A stretch of 64,000 bases of DNA. Source: Desulfobacillus sp041396245 (GTDB lineage Bacteria > Pseudomonadota > Gammaproteobacteria > Burkholderiales > Rhodocyclaceae). A program made the translations under genes and the position numbers. Under the pieces are notes generated by a model, which was given only the letters and a program-made list of their open reading frames with translations, was not told the DNA's origin and made no database searches. Below are positions 8,612 through 21,210 of this stretch, in pieces; position 1 is the first letter of the stretch; every line of letters starts with the position of its first letter. The DNA lies in the NCBI GenBank assembly GCA_041396245.1, contig JAWKYW010000001.1, positions 62,001 through 126,000 on the forward strand, written 5' to 3'.

Positions 8612-11600
8612 ATGAAGAAAATCCGCAGCCTGCTCGTCGCCAACCGCAGCGAAATCGCCATACGGGTGCTTCGCGCCGCCTCGGAGCTGGGCATCCGCAC
8701 GGTAGCCATCTACTCCAACGAGGACCGCTTCGCCCTGCATCGCTTCAAGGCGGACGAATCCTATCTCGTCGGCGCCGGCAGGAAGCCGATCCAGGCCTAT
8801 CTGGACATCGACGACATCATCCGCATCGCCAGGGAAGCCCATGTCGATGCCATCCATCCCGGCTACGGTTTCCTCTCCGAGAATCCGGATTTCGCCGAGG
8901 CTTGCGCGAATGCCGGCATCGTCTTCATCGGGCCGAAGCCCGAAGTGATGCGCACCCTCGGCAACAAGGTGTCGGCGCGCGAACTGGCCGAACGCGCCGG
9001 GGTGCCGGTGGTGCCGGCGACCGGCGCCCTGCCGGCCGACGTCGAGGCGGCGAAGCGGATGGCGGCCGAGGTCGGCTACCCGCTCATGCTCAAGGCGAGC
9101 TGGGGCGGTGGCGGCCGCGGCATGCGCGTCGTCGAGCAGGAGGCCGACCTGGCCCCGGCCCTGGAGGTGGCGCGGCGCGAGGCGGCGGCGGCCTTCGGCA
9201 ACGACGAGGTGTACCTGGAGAAGCTGGTGCGGCGCGCCCGCCACGTCGAGGTGCAGGTGCTGGGCGACACGCACGGCAGCCTGGTGCACGCCTACGAGCG
9301 CGACTGCTCGGTGCAGCGGCGCAACCAGAAGGTGGTGGAGCGGGCGCCGGCGCACTACCTGACGGAGGCGCAGCGCGCCGGGCTGTGCGCGGCGGCGCTG
9401 AAGCTGGCCCGCGCCGCGCACTACACCCATGCCGGCACGGTGGAGTTTTTGATGGACGCCGATACCGGCGCCTTCTATTTCATCGAGGTCAACCCGCGCA
9501 TCCAGGTCGAGCACACCGTCACCGAGCAGGTGACCGGCATCGACATCGTCAAGGCGCAGATCCGCATCTCCGAGGGTCAGCGCATCGGCGACGAGGATGC
9601 CTACGTGCCGCGCCAGGAGGACATTCGCCTCAACGGCTTTGCCCTGCAGTGCCGCGTCACCACCGAGGATCCGGAGAACGGCTTCACGCCCGACTACGGC
9701 CGCATCAACGTCTACCGCAGCGCGGCCGGCTTCGGCATCCGCCTCGATGGCGGCACCGCCTATGCGGGCGCCGTGATCACGCCCTTCTATGATTCGCTGC
9801 TGGTCAAGGTGACGGCCTGGGGCCACACCCCGGACGAGGCCAGCGCGCGCATGGATCGCGCGCTGCGCGAGTTCCGCATCCGCGGCGTGGCCAGCAACCT
9901 GCAGTTCCTCGAGAACGTCATCGGCCATCCGCTGTTCCGCTCCGGCGAGTGCACCACGCGCTTCATCGACGAGACGCCGGAGCTGTTCAAGTTCCAGCGC
10001 CGGCGCGACCGCGCCACGCGCCTGCTGCGCTTCCTTGGCGAGGTGGCGGTAAACGGCAACCCGGAAATGAAGGGCCGTGCCATGCCGGCGCTGCCGCTGG
10101 CGCGGCCGCTGAAACCGCGCGAGCCGCGCTGCGACCTGACCCAGGCGCCGCCGCCCGGCACGCGCGACCGCCTCAAGGCGCTCGGCGCGGGGAAGTTCGC
10201 CGAGTGGATGAAGGCCGAGCCGCGCGTGCTGCTCACCGATACCACGATGCGCGACGCCCACCAGTCGCTCTTCGCCACGCGCATGCGCACGCACGACATG
10301 CTGGAGATCGCGCCCCACTACGCCCGCCTGCTGCCCGACCTGTTCAGCCTGGAGTGCTGGGGCGGGGCGACCTTCGACGTGGCGCTGCGCTTCCTCAAGG
10401 AGGATCCCTGGGAACGGCTGGCGCGCCTGCGCGAGGCGATTCCCAACGTGCTGTTCCAGATGCTGCTGCGCGCCTCCAACGCCGTCGGCTACACCAACTA
10501 CGCCGACAACGTGGTGCGCTACTTCGTGCGCCAGGCGGCGAAGGAGGGCATCGACGTCTTCCGCGTCTTCGATTCGCTCAACTGGGTGGACAACATGCGC
10601 GTGGCGATGGATGCGGTGCGCGAAGAGGGCGCCCTGTGCGAGGCGGCCATCTGCTACACCGGCGACCTGTTCGATCCGGCGCGGCCGAAGTACAACCTGA
10701 AGTATTACGTCGATCTGGCCAGGCAGCTGGAAAAGGCCGGCGCCCACATCCTCGGCATCAAGGACATGGCCGGCGTCTGCCGCCCGCGCGCCGCCGCCGA
10801 GCTGGTGCGCGCGCTGAAGCAGGAGGTCGGCCTGCCCATCCACTTCCACACCCACGACACCAGCGGCATCAGCGCCGCCAGCGTGCTGGCGGCGGTCGAC
10901 GCCGGCGCCGACGCCGTGGACGGCGCGCTCGATTCGATGAGCGGACTCACCTCGCAGCCCAACCTCGGCTCGATTGCCGCCGCCCTGCAGGGGGCGCCGC
11001 GCGATCCCGGCGTTGACCTCGACGCCATGCAGGCCCTGTCGCATTACTGGGAGGGCGTGCGCCGCTACTACGCGCCCTTCGAAGCCGACATCCGTTCCGG
11101 CACCGCCGACGTCTACCGCCACGAGATGCCCGGCGGCCAGTACACCAACCTGCGCGAGCAGGCCCGCGCCATGGGCCTGGCCCACCGCTGGGCCGAAGTG
11201 TCGAAGGCCTACGCCGAGGTCAACCTCCTCTTCGGCGACATCGTCAAGGTGACGCCGACCTCCAAGGTGGTGGGCGACATGGCGCTGTTCATGGTGGCCA
11301 ACGACCTCACGCCGGAACAGGTGCGCGATCCTGAGCGCGAGATCGCCTTTCCCGAGTCGGTGATCTCGCTCATGAAGGGCGAGCTGGGCTATCCGCCCGA
11401 CGGCTTCCCGGCCGAATTGCAGCAGAAGGTGCTGCGCGGCGAGAAGCCGCTGCCGGGCCGTGCCGGCGACGCCATGCCGGACGTCGATCTCGAAGCCAGG
11501 CGCGCCGAGGCGGAAGCGGCGGTGGGGCGCAAGGTGGGCGACACGGATCTCGCCTCGTATCTCATGTACCCGAAGGTGTTCAGGGACTACGCCGCCCACC

Positions 11601-12064
11601 GCAGCCACTACGGCGACGTCTCCCAGCTGCCGACGCCGGCTTTCTTCTACGGCCTGGCCGAGCGCGAGGAGATCGCCGTCGAGATCGACCGCGGCAAGAC
11701 CCTCGTCATCAGCCTGATGGGCTGCGCCGGCCCGGATGAGGAGGGCTACGTGCGGGCGACCTTCGAGCTGAACGGGCAGTCGCGCACGCTGAAGATCGCC
11801 AAGGCCGGCCTGGTCGCGGCCAAGGCCAGGCCGCGCGCCGAGGAGGGCAACCCGTGCCACGTCGGCGCGCCCATGCCGGGCTCGGTGGTCACGGTGGCCG
11901 TCAAGGCGGGGCAGAAAGTGGCCAGGGGCGACCCGCTGCTCTCGATCGAGGCCATGAAGATGGAGACCATGCTCACCGCCGAGCGCGATGCCGTCGTTGC
12001 CGCCGTGCACGCCCGTCCGGGCGAGGCGGTGAACGCCAAGGACCTGCTGGTCGAGTTCGCGTGA
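8612..12064 (+). CDS. pyc: Pyruvate carboxylase
   Basis: Biotin- and ATP-dependent enzyme making oxaloacetate from pyruvate and bicarbonate, the main anaplerotic feed for the TCA genes in this window. In 1150 residues it holds, in order, biotin carboxylase (about 1-450; HPGYGFLSENPDF, the ATP-grasp region, VNPRIQVEHT), carboxyltransferase (about 530-810; DTTMRDAHQSLFATRMRT, HFHTHDTSG) and a biotinyl domain with EAMKMET, where Lys1116 is the biotin site. This is the single-chain form. No strong Shine-Dalgarno is visible before the ATG. The gene converges on the histidine kinase gene with only three bases between the stop codons. Confidence 0.96.
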   Translation: MKKIRSLLVANRSEIAIRVLRAASELGIRTVAIYSNEDRFALHRFKADESYLVGAGRKPIQAYLDIDDIIRIAREAHVDAIHPGYGFLSENPDFAEACANAGIVFIGPKPEVMRTLGNKVSARELAERAGVPVVPATGALPADVEAAKRMAAEVGYPLMLKASWGGGGRGMRVVEQEADLAPALEVARREAAAAFGNDEVYLEKLVRRARHVEVQVLGDTHGSLVHAYERDCSVQRRNQKVVERAPAHYLTEAQRAGLCAAALKLARAAHYTHAGTVEFLMDADTGAFYFIEVNPRIQVEHTVTEQVTGIDIVKAQIRISEGQRIGDEDAYVPRQEDIRLNGFALQCRVTTEDPENGFTPDYGRINVYRSAAGFGIRLDGGTAYAGAVITPFYDSLLVKVTAWGHTPDEASARMDRALREFRIRGVASNLQFLENVIGHPLFRSGECTTRFIDETPELFKFQRRRDRATRLLRFLGEVAVNGNPEMKGRAMPALPLARPLKPREPRCDLTQAPPPGTRDRLKALGAGKFAEWMKAEPRVLLTDTTMRDAHQSLFATRMRTHDMLEIAPHYARLLPDLFSLECWGGATFDVALRFLKEDPWERLARLREAIPNVLFQMLLRASNAVGYTNYADNVVRYFVRQAAKEGIDVFRVFDSLNWVDNMRVAMDAVREEGALCEAAICYTGDLFDPARPKYNLKYYVDLARQLEKAGAHILGIKDMAGVCRPRAAAELVRALKQEVGLPIHFHTHDTSGISAASVLAAVDAGADAVDGALDSMSGLTSQPNLGSIAAALQGAPRDPGVDLDAMQALSHYWEGVRRYYAPFEADIRSGTADVYRHEMPGGQYTNLREQARAMGLAHRWAEVSKAYAEVNLLFGDIVKVTPTSKVVGDMALFMVANDLTPEQVRDPEREIAFPESVISLMKGELGYPPDGFPAELQQKVLRGEKPLPGRAGDAMPDVDLEARRAEAEAAVGRKVGDTDLASYLMYPKVFRDYAAHRSHYGDVSQLPTPAFFYGLAEREEIAVEIDRGKTLVISLMGCAGPDEEGYVRATFELNGQSRTLKIAKAGLVAAKARPRAEEGNPCHVGAPMPGSVVTVAVKAGQKVARGDPLLSIEAMKMETMLTAERDAVVAAVHARPGEAVNAKDLLVEFA

Positions 12065-12067
12065 GGA

Positions 12068-13759
12068 TTAGCCAAGAGTGAAGCGGAAGGTGGCGCCGGC
12101 ATCTGGAGCGGACACCGCCCAGATGCGGCCGCCGTGGCGATGGACGATACGGGCAACGGTGGCAAGGCCGATGCCGCTGCCCTGAAAGTCCTCCGGCTTG
12201 TGCAGGCGCTGGAAAGGCGTGAAAAGCCGGCCGGCATGGGCCATGTCGAAGCCGACACCGTTGTCGCGCACGTAGAAGGCCTGCTTGCCGTCGACTGATT
12301 CGGAGCCGAATTCGACTGTCGGCGCCGGATTCCTGCTTGTGTACTTCCAGGCATTTCCCAGCAAATTTTGCATCATCAGTCGCAGTAGTTGTGGATCGCC
12401 ATCGACCATGCAGCGTTGCGGCAGCGAGAGGATGGGAAGGTTTCCCGACCAGCCGCGGGCGATTTCCTCGTTGACTTCCATGGCCAGGCGGCCGAGGTCG
12501 ACCTGCTCGCGGCGCATTTCCTTGCGCGTGACCCGCGACAGTTCCAGGATGTCGTCGATTAGGGTGCCCATGCGCTGCACCGCCTTGCGCACGCGCCCGA
12601 GGTAGTCGCGACCCTGATCGTCGAGCTTGTGCCCGTATTCCTCGGCGAGCAGATGGCTGAAGCCGTCGATGGCCCGCAGCGGAGAACGCAGATCGTGCGA
12701 AATCGAGTAGGCGAAGGATTCGAGTTCGCGGTTTGCTGCAGTCAAATCGGAAGTGCGCTCCTGCACCCGTTTCTCAAGGCTTTCGTTGAGACTACGGACT
12801 TCGGCCCGGGCCTTGACCTGCTCGGTGATGTCGTCGGCCGTGGCGATGAGGACGTCCTGGCCGAACCAGGTGCCACGCACTAGGCGCACGTCCTTGGGGA
12901 AGGCTTCCCCACTGGCGCGCAGACCCCAGAATTCGAAGCGCTGCGGCTCTCCGGCGAAGGCCTGCGCCATCATCGCCGCGACATTGGCAAGATCGTTCCT
13001 GCCCGGTGCCGAGACGAACTCCGGCGTGCGGCCGACCAGGGCTTCCCGCGGATAGCCGTACATCCTGACGGCGCCATCGTTGACGGCGAGGAAGCGGCCG
13101 TCGCGATCCAGGATGTAAATCGCCTCGTAAACGGTGTTGAAAAGTCCATGGAAGCTGGCTTCGCTGGCGGCGAGGGCGGAGATACGTTCGTGCAGCTCGC
13201 CGCCGAGGCGCTTGACGTCCTCGATCCGTGCCTGATAGCCGCCAACGATGCGGATGACGATGAAAGCGGTGAAGATCAGCACGCCCGCCTGGATTATCAG
13301 CAGCAGGTGAGAACGGTTGGGCACCGGCACGAGCAGGCCGACCGAATCGGCGAGCGTCAGGATTACGCAGGCCAGTACCGATATGAAGGCAAACGCCAAA
13401 GCCATACGCTGGCCGATGAGCCAGCCGGCCATCAGGATGATCAGTGGATAGAGATAGATTGCCGGCGCCTTCACGCCGCCGGTGATGGCGGCCATCAGGG
13501 TGATCTCCAACCAGACACCGAAGCCCAGGGCGAGCAGCCCAACGCGAATCCTGTGCCGGCGAAGGCAATGCAGCGCGATGGCCGAGACCAGCAACAGGGC
13601 AGAAGGGCCGGCCATGCGCGCCACCTGGTCCGGAACGGTGAATCTGAGAACGAACAGGTAGATTAGGCTACCTGCTCCTAGCGATAGCGCAGCTATTCGC
13701 AGAAAAGACGCAGCATGTACTTCGGCGAGTTTATCGTCGCTTGGCTGGAGCGGATGCAT
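12068..13759 (-). CDS. Membrane-bound PAS-domain sensor histidine kinase
   Basis: A 563-residue kinase. The first ~190 residues form about six hydrophobic segments. A PAS domain follows (FHGLFNTVYEAIYILDRDGRF), then a short coiled coil and the dimerisation/phosphoacceptor box YSISHDLRSPLRAIDGF with His355. The catalytic domain has the N box NLLGNAWKYTS, G1 DNGVGFD and G2 GSGIGLA. The H box resembles the phytochrome-type HisKA class. The ATG at 13759 is chosen because AAAGGGG stands just upstream. An earlier ATG in the frame has no such site. No response regulator gene is adjacent, so its partner and signal are unknown. Confidence 0.88.
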   Translation of the reverse strand: MHPLQPSDDKLAEVHAASFLRIAALSLGAGSLIYLFVLRFTVPDQVARMAGPSALLLVSAIALHCLRRHRIRVGLLALGFGVWLEITLMAAITGGVKAPAIYLYPLIILMAGWLIGQRMALAFAFISVLACVILTLADSVGLLVPVPNRSHLLLIIQAGVLIFTAFIVIRIVGGYQARIEDVKRLGGELHERISALAASEASFHGLFNTVYEAIYILDRDGRFLAVNDGAVRMYGYPREALVGRTPEFVSAPGRNDLANVAAMMAQAFAGEPQRFEFWGLRASGEAFPKDVRLVRGTWFGQDVLIATADDITEQVKARAEVRSLNESLEKRVQERTSDLTAANRELESFAYSISHDLRSPLRAIDGFSHLLAEEYGHKLDDQGRDYLGRVRKAVQRMGTLIDDILELSRVTRKEMRREQVDLGRLAMEVNEEIARGWSGNLPILSLPQRCMVDGDPQLLRLMMQNLLGNAWKYTSRNPAPTVEFGSESVDGKQAFYVRDNGVGFDMAHAGRLFTPFQRLHKPEDFQGSGIGLATVARIVHRHGGRIWAVSAPDAGATFRFTLG

Positions 13760-14071
13760 GATGCCCCTTTTACCTTCCGCTATGAGCAGTTTCGGAAGGT
13801 AATTCAAAACCCTCTCTTGGCTGAGACTGTACACGAACGTGTTACTGGAGAACAAGCCGAAGGCCTGCTGAGGAACCACGACGCCATGCCAGGACGGGCC
13901 GGCAGTTTTTGCCTGTCCGGAAATTCACTTCGGCAAGGATTGCAGCGACGTTCTCTAGCGGGAATTCTCAAATCATTTGAAATCAAACCGTTATTGCTAC
14001 TGGCCGGGATCTTGCAAGGTAGCTGCCGGGCGCCCGCTGCGGGCGCGGACATGCAGGCAGGAGACAGGGCC
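13760..14071. other. Intergenic region between divergent kinase and EF-hand genes
   Basis: About 310 bases with visibly lower GC than its surroundings and no convincing gene. It must hold the promoters of both divergent genes. I could not single out a clear -35/-10 pair, terminator or operator in it. Confidence 0.5.
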
Positions 14072-14746
14072 ATGGGCATCGCAGCCATCATCGGAATCGT
14101 TTCATCGGTCATTCAGATCGCGCGCAGCTTCAGCGCGCCGGAAGCGGCGCCGGCGCCGCAGGCGGCGCAGCCCGAGCAGAAGGCGGACAGGCTGTTCGCC
14201 GAACTCGACGCCATGGGGCGGGGCGCCATCGATCACGCCGACCTGGAGAAGGCCTTCGGCCGGATCGAGGGCAAGGCGACCGCCGGCGCCGAGAAACTGT
14301 TCACGAAGCTCGACGCCGACGGCGACGGGGCGGTCACGAAGGGCGAATTCACCGGCTCGGTCGACCGGCTCGCCGACCAGCTCGACCGCCATTACATGCG
14401 TCTGCGCCTGCACGGCGGGAACGGCCCGCAGGACGGGAACAGCACCGTGCCGGCGGCGGATGCCGGCTTCACGCGCGACGAGCTGGGCGGGCTGGTGTCG
14501 GGCATCGCCGGCAACTTCGACCGGGCTGACGCGAACGGCGACGGTCGCGTCAGCCTCCGCGAGATGCGCGTCTACGCCATGAATACCCCGGCTGCGGCGG
14601 CGTCACCGGCCGCCGGCCCGGAGGACAACCGCAATGTCGAGATGATGCTGCAGGTGGTGCGCCTGATGCAGGCCTACGGCATCGTCGGCGGCACCACCGA
14701 TACGGCCGATGGCGGCGCGGTGCAGAAGGTATCGGACCAGGCCTGA
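14072..14746 (+). CDS. EF-hand domain protein
   Basis: A 224-residue protein with a hydrophobic N-terminus (MGIAAIIGIVSSVIQIA) that could be a signal anchor. It has two good calcium-binding loops, DADGDGAVTKGEF starting at residue 81 and DANGDGRVSLREM starting at residue 153. A degenerate one, DAMGRGAIDHADL, lies before them. Ala/Pro-rich linkers separate the parts. The ATG at 14072 has AGGAG eight bases upstream. A start farther upstream is possible but has no such site. Calcium binding is likely. The role, perhaps sensing or buffering at the membrane, is not shown by the neighbours. Confidence 0.75.
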   Translation: MGIAAIIGIVSSVIQIARSFSAPEAAPAPQAAQPEQKADRLFAELDAMGRGAIDHADLEKAFGRIEGKATAGAEKLFTKLDADGDGAVTKGEFTGSVDRLADQLDRHYMRLRLHGGNGPQDGNSTVPAADAGFTRDELGGLVSGIAGNFDRADANGDGRVSLREMRVYAMNTPAAAASPAAGPEDNRNVEMMLQVVRLMQAYGIVGGTTDTADGGAVQKVSDQA

Positions 14747-14760
14747 CGCCGTCCCGCGGG

Positions 14761-14770
14761 GACTGACTTT
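14761..14770 (-). repeat. AAAGTCAGTC motif, copy 3
   Basis: Exact 10-mer on the minus strand in the 104-base gap between the convergent EF-hand and MBL-fold genes. In motif orientation it is preceded by GCGGG and followed by CCCGCGGG, the fullest version of the flanks seen. Confidence 0.7.
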
Positions 14771-14850
14771 CCCGCAGTCCGGATTCGGGGCCGGCGGCCG
14801 AGGGCAATCGAGCGCCGATGTCCGCGGGGATTTCCTTCCCGAAGCCCGGC

Positions 14851-15735
14851 CTACAGGCGCCGGTAGCGGTCGCCTTCGAGCGCGATCGCGCCGCTTTTCA
14901 GAAGCCGTTCGAGGTGCTTGCCCATGATGGCGCCCTCGCCCCATTCGAAGAAGGCCTTCGGCTCGCGCGGCTTGCGGTAGACGATGCAGGCGGCGACGAT
15001 GTCGTCCAGCGTGCGCGGCACGGCGAGGAAGTCGAGCAGCTTCGCCTCGCGCGCGTCGATGACCGCGAGGTAGCGGTCGAACCGTTCCGCCACATTCCCC
15101 TCGAAGCAGCCGTCCTCGTGGCTGGTCAGCCACACCTTCGCCGGCACCTGCTGCAGGCGGCGGACCGAGGCGATGGTGTCCTCGATCGAGCTGGCGCGGT
15201 CGCCGTACCAGGGGCCGAAGGCGGTGAGGTCGTAGTCGCCCATGAACAGCACCTGCGGCTCGCGGAAGAAGAAGGCGACGGCGCCGGGCGTGTGGCCCGG
15301 GGCGTGAATCACCTCCACCGTGCAGACACCCAGATCGATGACCTCTCCCGGCGTGAAGCCGCCCGTGGCGTGGCGCGGCCTGATGCGGAAGTCCTCGCGC
15401 AGGACCTTGCGCCAGTGATCGCGGTAGGCCTCCCGCTCGTAGCCGTACCAGTCGAGCATGGCCTCGATGCCGCCGAGCGCGCCGGCCTCGACAGCCATGT
15501 GCCGCAGCGGCAGGCCTTCGAACAGGTCGAGATGGCCCAGGTGGTCCTCGTGCCAGTGCGTCAGCCAGACTTCCTTCACGCCGGGTCCGGCCAGCAGTTC
15601 GCGGTAGCGCGCTTCGTCGGCGCCGGCGTCGATCAGCACCCCGGCACCCTCGACATAAACAGAATGGGAATTCGGATAGCGGCCGCGGTTGGCGCCGGCT
15701 ATCAGGCGGATCGGGCCAAAGCTTCTTTCGGGCAT
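14851..15735 (-). CDS. MBL-fold metallo-hydrolase
   Basis: A 294-residue metallo-beta-lactamase-fold enzyme. THWHEDHLGH gives the HxHxDH metal motif (His60, His62, Asp64, His65). APGHTPGA and MGDYDL supply further metal ligands, and a C-terminal winged-helix-like segment follows (TLDDIVAACIVY...LERLLKSGAI). It resembles the broad glyoxalase II/thioesterase-like group with a short C-terminal domain. The substrate cannot be assigned. The stop lies against a degenerate REP-like stretch, and no operon partner is apparent. Confidence 0.8.
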   Translation of the reverse strand: MPERSFGPIRLIAGANRGRYPNSHSVYVEGAGVLIDAGADEARYRELLAGPGVKEVWLTHWHEDHLGHLDLFEGLPLRHMAVEAGALGGIEAMLDWYGYEREAYRDHWRKVLREDFRIRPRHATGGFTPGEVIDLGVCTVEVIHAPGHTPGAVAFFFREPQVLFMGDYDLTAFGPWYGDRASSIEDTIASVRRLQQVPAKVWLTSHEDGCFEGNVAERFDRYLAVIDAREAKLLDFLAVPRTLDDIVAACIVYRKPREPKAFFEWGEGAIMGKHLERLLKSGAIALEGDRYRRL

Positions 15736-15886
15736 CTCGGCGAGCGTGGCGGCAATGACAAAGCGCCATTATCGCCCAGACATGCCGGCGCACGCTTGCC
15801 GCGAGGGGCAGCATGCGCGCGCGACTTCAGGCGGCCTTTGCCGGGCAGTCCCCCTTGGCTGCCACGGCCATTTCCATGAGCATCAA

Positions 15887-17272
15887 TCAGCCCTCATCCT
15901 GCATCGAAGTCACTTCCCGCGTCCAGCCCAGCGCCTCAAGGGCGGCCTCGGTCACCTGGCCGGCATCGAGCCGGCAGCGGGCAGCGGCTTCGGCCAGGCG
16001 GGCTTCCTCCCCGCTCTCGTAGGCCACAGCCAGCTCGAGCGCGTCGCGCCAGGCCGAGGGTTCGCCGAGCAGGGCGTCCCTGACCGGTTCGGGCAGCCGG
16101 ACGCGCGCCACGATCCCGGGCAGCGGCTGGCCGAGCAGCAGGTCGAGGAGGGAAAACAGGCCGAGCAGGAACAGGTCGTTGGCAACCGGCGGGACGCCGC
16201 CCTGGCCGGCCAGGCTTTCGAGGAAGCGGCCGCGCGTCAGCGCCTGCTCGGCCAGGATGCGCTCCCGGTAGCCCTGGTCGCGCACGCTGAACAGCAGCAG
16301 GGACAGCCAGCGATAGAACTTGTCGCGGCCGATGATGACCAGCGCCTGGGAGACCGAAGTGATCTTCTGCTGCAGGCCGAGCAGGGGGGAGTTCAGGTAG
16401 CGCATGAGCTTGAAGGTCATGACCGGCTCCTGGCGCATATGGTCGGCGATGACGTCGTACTCCGCCTCCTGGCGGACCAGGTTGAGCAGCGTGATGAAGT
16501 GGAGGCGGTCGATATCGCTCTTCGGCGCCTGCCAGTGCTCCCGGCTGGTGACGAAGGGCCCCTGGAAGTAGTCGAAGCCGCCGTTGAAGCAGAGGTTGAA
16601 GTCGTCGAAGGTCGGCAGGTTGCGGGCGATGAAGGCGGTTTTCGGCAGCCCGCTCGCACGCATCCCGGACAGTTCTCGCATCAGGGTGCGGATCTGCAGA
16701 CCGTCGAAGGCGAGCGTATCGATCTGAATCATGTCGGCTTCGGCCATGAGCGGGGTGAGCGCCGTCTGCGGCCCGCGCAGCAGCCAGCCGACCCTGACCC
16801 CGCGCCTTCGGTGGCCGGCCATCGCCTCGGCCAGTTCCGGCGGCGACGCCGCATGGTCGCCGCCATCGACCACCAGCACCGTGTTGGCGGGGGAGAGCCG
16901 GTCGATCAGCGGGTTGGCGAAGGAGGAGGGGGAGAGGTGCACGAAGGCGATGCGGCTGCCGAGGAGATGCTGGATGTCGTGCAGCGCGAGATTGCGCAGC
17001 AGCGCGTCGTCGTAGACCCTGTGCAGGAGCTGGCTCTTCTGGTTCAGCCGGGACTGCAGGCGCTCGGACAGGGAGAACTCGTAGCCGGCGATCTTCTCCT
17101 GCCGGTCGAGGATCGCCTCGCGGCAGACGAAGCTGCGCCTGTCCTTCCCTGCTTCGGATTCCCTCGTCTTGAGGGGGGCGATCTCGTTCAGACGCTCGAA
17201 ATCGGAAGTCGATTCAATTCGTACGGACGCCTGGCCTGGACTGCCGAACCATTTGCGCAAAAAACCGAACAC
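15887..17272 (-). CDS. EAL-like/HDOD domain signalling protein
   Basis: A 461-residue two-part protein. Residues ~45-250 resemble the degenerate EAL domain of the YuxH/CdgJ type, beginning RREAILDR-like (FVCREAILDRQEKIAGYEF) and lacking the catalytic EAL signature. Residues ~265-455 form an HDOD domain (FKLMRYLNSP, ITSVSQALVIIGRDKF). Such proteins act as signalling scaffolds rather than phosphodiesterases, often in motility or cell-cycle control. I choose the GTG at 17272 because GGGGGAG stands six bases before it. Another GTG at 17287 overlaps that site. Confidence 0.8.
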   Translation of the reverse strand: MFGFLRKWFGSPGQASVRIESTSDFERLNEIAPLKTRESEAGKDRRSFVCREAILDRQEKIAGYEFSLSERLQSRLNQKSQLLHRVYDDALLRNLALHDIQHLLGSRIAFVHLSPSSFANPLIDRLSPANTVLVVDGGDHAASPPELAEAMAGHRRRGVRVGWLLRGPQTALTPLMAEADMIQIDTLAFDGLQIRTLMRELSGMRASGLPKTAFIARNLPTFDDFNLCFNGGFDYFQGPFVTSREHWQAPKSDIDRLHFITLLNLVRQEAEYDVIADHMRQEPVMTFKLMRYLNSPLLGLQQKITSVSQALVIIGRDKFYRWLSLLLFSVRDQGYRERILAEQALTRGRFLESLAGQGGVPPVANDLFLLGLFSLLDLLLGQPLPGIVARVRLPEPVRDALLGEPSAWRDALELAVAYESGEEARLAEAAARCRLDAGQVTEAALEALGWTREVTSMQDEG

Positions 17273-17355
17273 CGTTAACTCCCCCACCGAAGGCTCAGTG
17301 ACGCTAACGGCGATTTGCTCCCGTTACTTGAGGGACGAATCGGGAGGGGCGGGGC

Positions 17356-20190
<2,835 letters not shown>

Positions 20191-20208
20191 GAGTCCTCCT
20201 CCGAATGC

Positions 20209-21093
20209 CTATTCGATGATCTTGTTGATGGGAAGTTCGATGATGCCGCGCGCGCCGGCTTCGTACAACTGCGGGATCAGTTCGCGCACCTGCTTTTCCT
20301 CGACCACCGTGCTGAGGTCCACCCAGGCCGGGTCGGCCAGGGTCGACAAGGTCGGCGTGGCGAGTGCCGGCAGGATCCGCAGTACGGCGTCGACGCGGTC
20401 CTTCGGCACGTTCATCGCCAGCAGCACGCGCGTGGCGGCGGCAATCGCCCCCTTCAGCAGCATCAGCATGCGCTCGATCTTGGCGCGCTTCCAGGCGTCC
20501 TGCGCCGCGGCGCGGTTGGCGATGAAGCGCGGCGTGCTCTCCAGCACGACGTGCATCACGCGCAGCTGGTTGGCGCGCAGCGAGGAGCCGGTCTCGGAGA
20601 CGTCCACGATGGCGTCGGCGAGAATCGGCGGCTTCACCTCGGTGGCGCCCCAGGAGAACTCGACGCTGGCGTTCACGCCATGCTCGGCGAGAAAACGCTT
20701 CGTCATGCCCACCGCCTCGGTGGCGATGTGGCGGCCTTCCAGATCCTTCACGGTATTGAAGGGCGAGCCCTCCTTGGAGGCCATCACCCAGCGCACCGTG
20801 CCGTAGTTGGGCCAGGGCGCGCGCAGATCCGCCAGCGCCTCGACGTCGGCGCCGGTCTCCAGCATCCAGTCGAGGCCGGTGATGGCGCAGTCGAGCACGC
20901 CCTGTTCGACGTAGCGCGCCATCTCCTGCGGCCGGATCAGGATGCACTGGATCTCGGCGTCGTCGATGTCGGGGTAATAGGAGCGGCCGGAAATGCGCAG
21001 GTCGTAGCCGGCGCGCTGGAACAGTTTCTGGGTGGTTTCCTGCAGGCTGCCCTTGGGGATGCCGAGGCGCAGGCGGGGGGGGATCTCGCTCAT
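20209..21093 (-). CDS. hisG: ATP phosphoribosyltransferase, long form
   Basis: First and committed enzyme of histidine synthesis, joining ATP and PRPP. The N-terminal catalytic domain has LRLGIPKGSLQETT. ETGSSLRANQLRV is the HisG PRPP-binding signature region. The last ~75 residues (VVEEKQVRELIPQLYEAGARGIIELPINKII) are the HisG_C ACT-like regulatory domain, so histidine feedback without a HisZ partner is expected. It has 294 residues. The ATG at 21093 has GGAGG upstream with good spacing. An ATG 12 codons earlier has none. No other his gene is adjacent; its downstream neighbour is acnA. Confidence 0.93.
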   Translation of the reverse strand: MSEIPPRLRLGIPKGSLQETTQKLFQRAGYDLRISGRSYYPDIDDAEIQCILIRPQEMARYVEQGVLDCAITGLDWMLETGADVEALADLRAPWPNYGTVRWVMASKEGSPFNTVKDLEGRHIATEAVGMTKRFLAEHGVNASVEFSWGATEVKPPILADAIVDVSETGSSLRANQLRVMHVVLESTPRFIANRAAAQDAWKRAKIERMLMLLKGAIAAATRVLLAMNVPKDRVDAVLRILPALATPTLSTLADPAWVDLSTVVEEKQVRELIPQLYEAGARGIIELPINKIIE

Positions 21094-21210
21094 CGTGAGC
21101 CTCCGAAAGGGAAGCTGCAATCCTACCACCCCGGCCGGCCGGCGCGGCGCTGGTTCCCGGCGATCGGGAAAGCGATTAGACTAGTCGGAAATAATCATAT
21201 TGACATATCA

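Noticed and set aside
8606..12010. A 1134-codon minus-strand frame opposite pyruvate carboxylase
   Set aside because: Same antisense artefact of third-position GC. The pyc frame carries all three enzyme domains and the biotin site.
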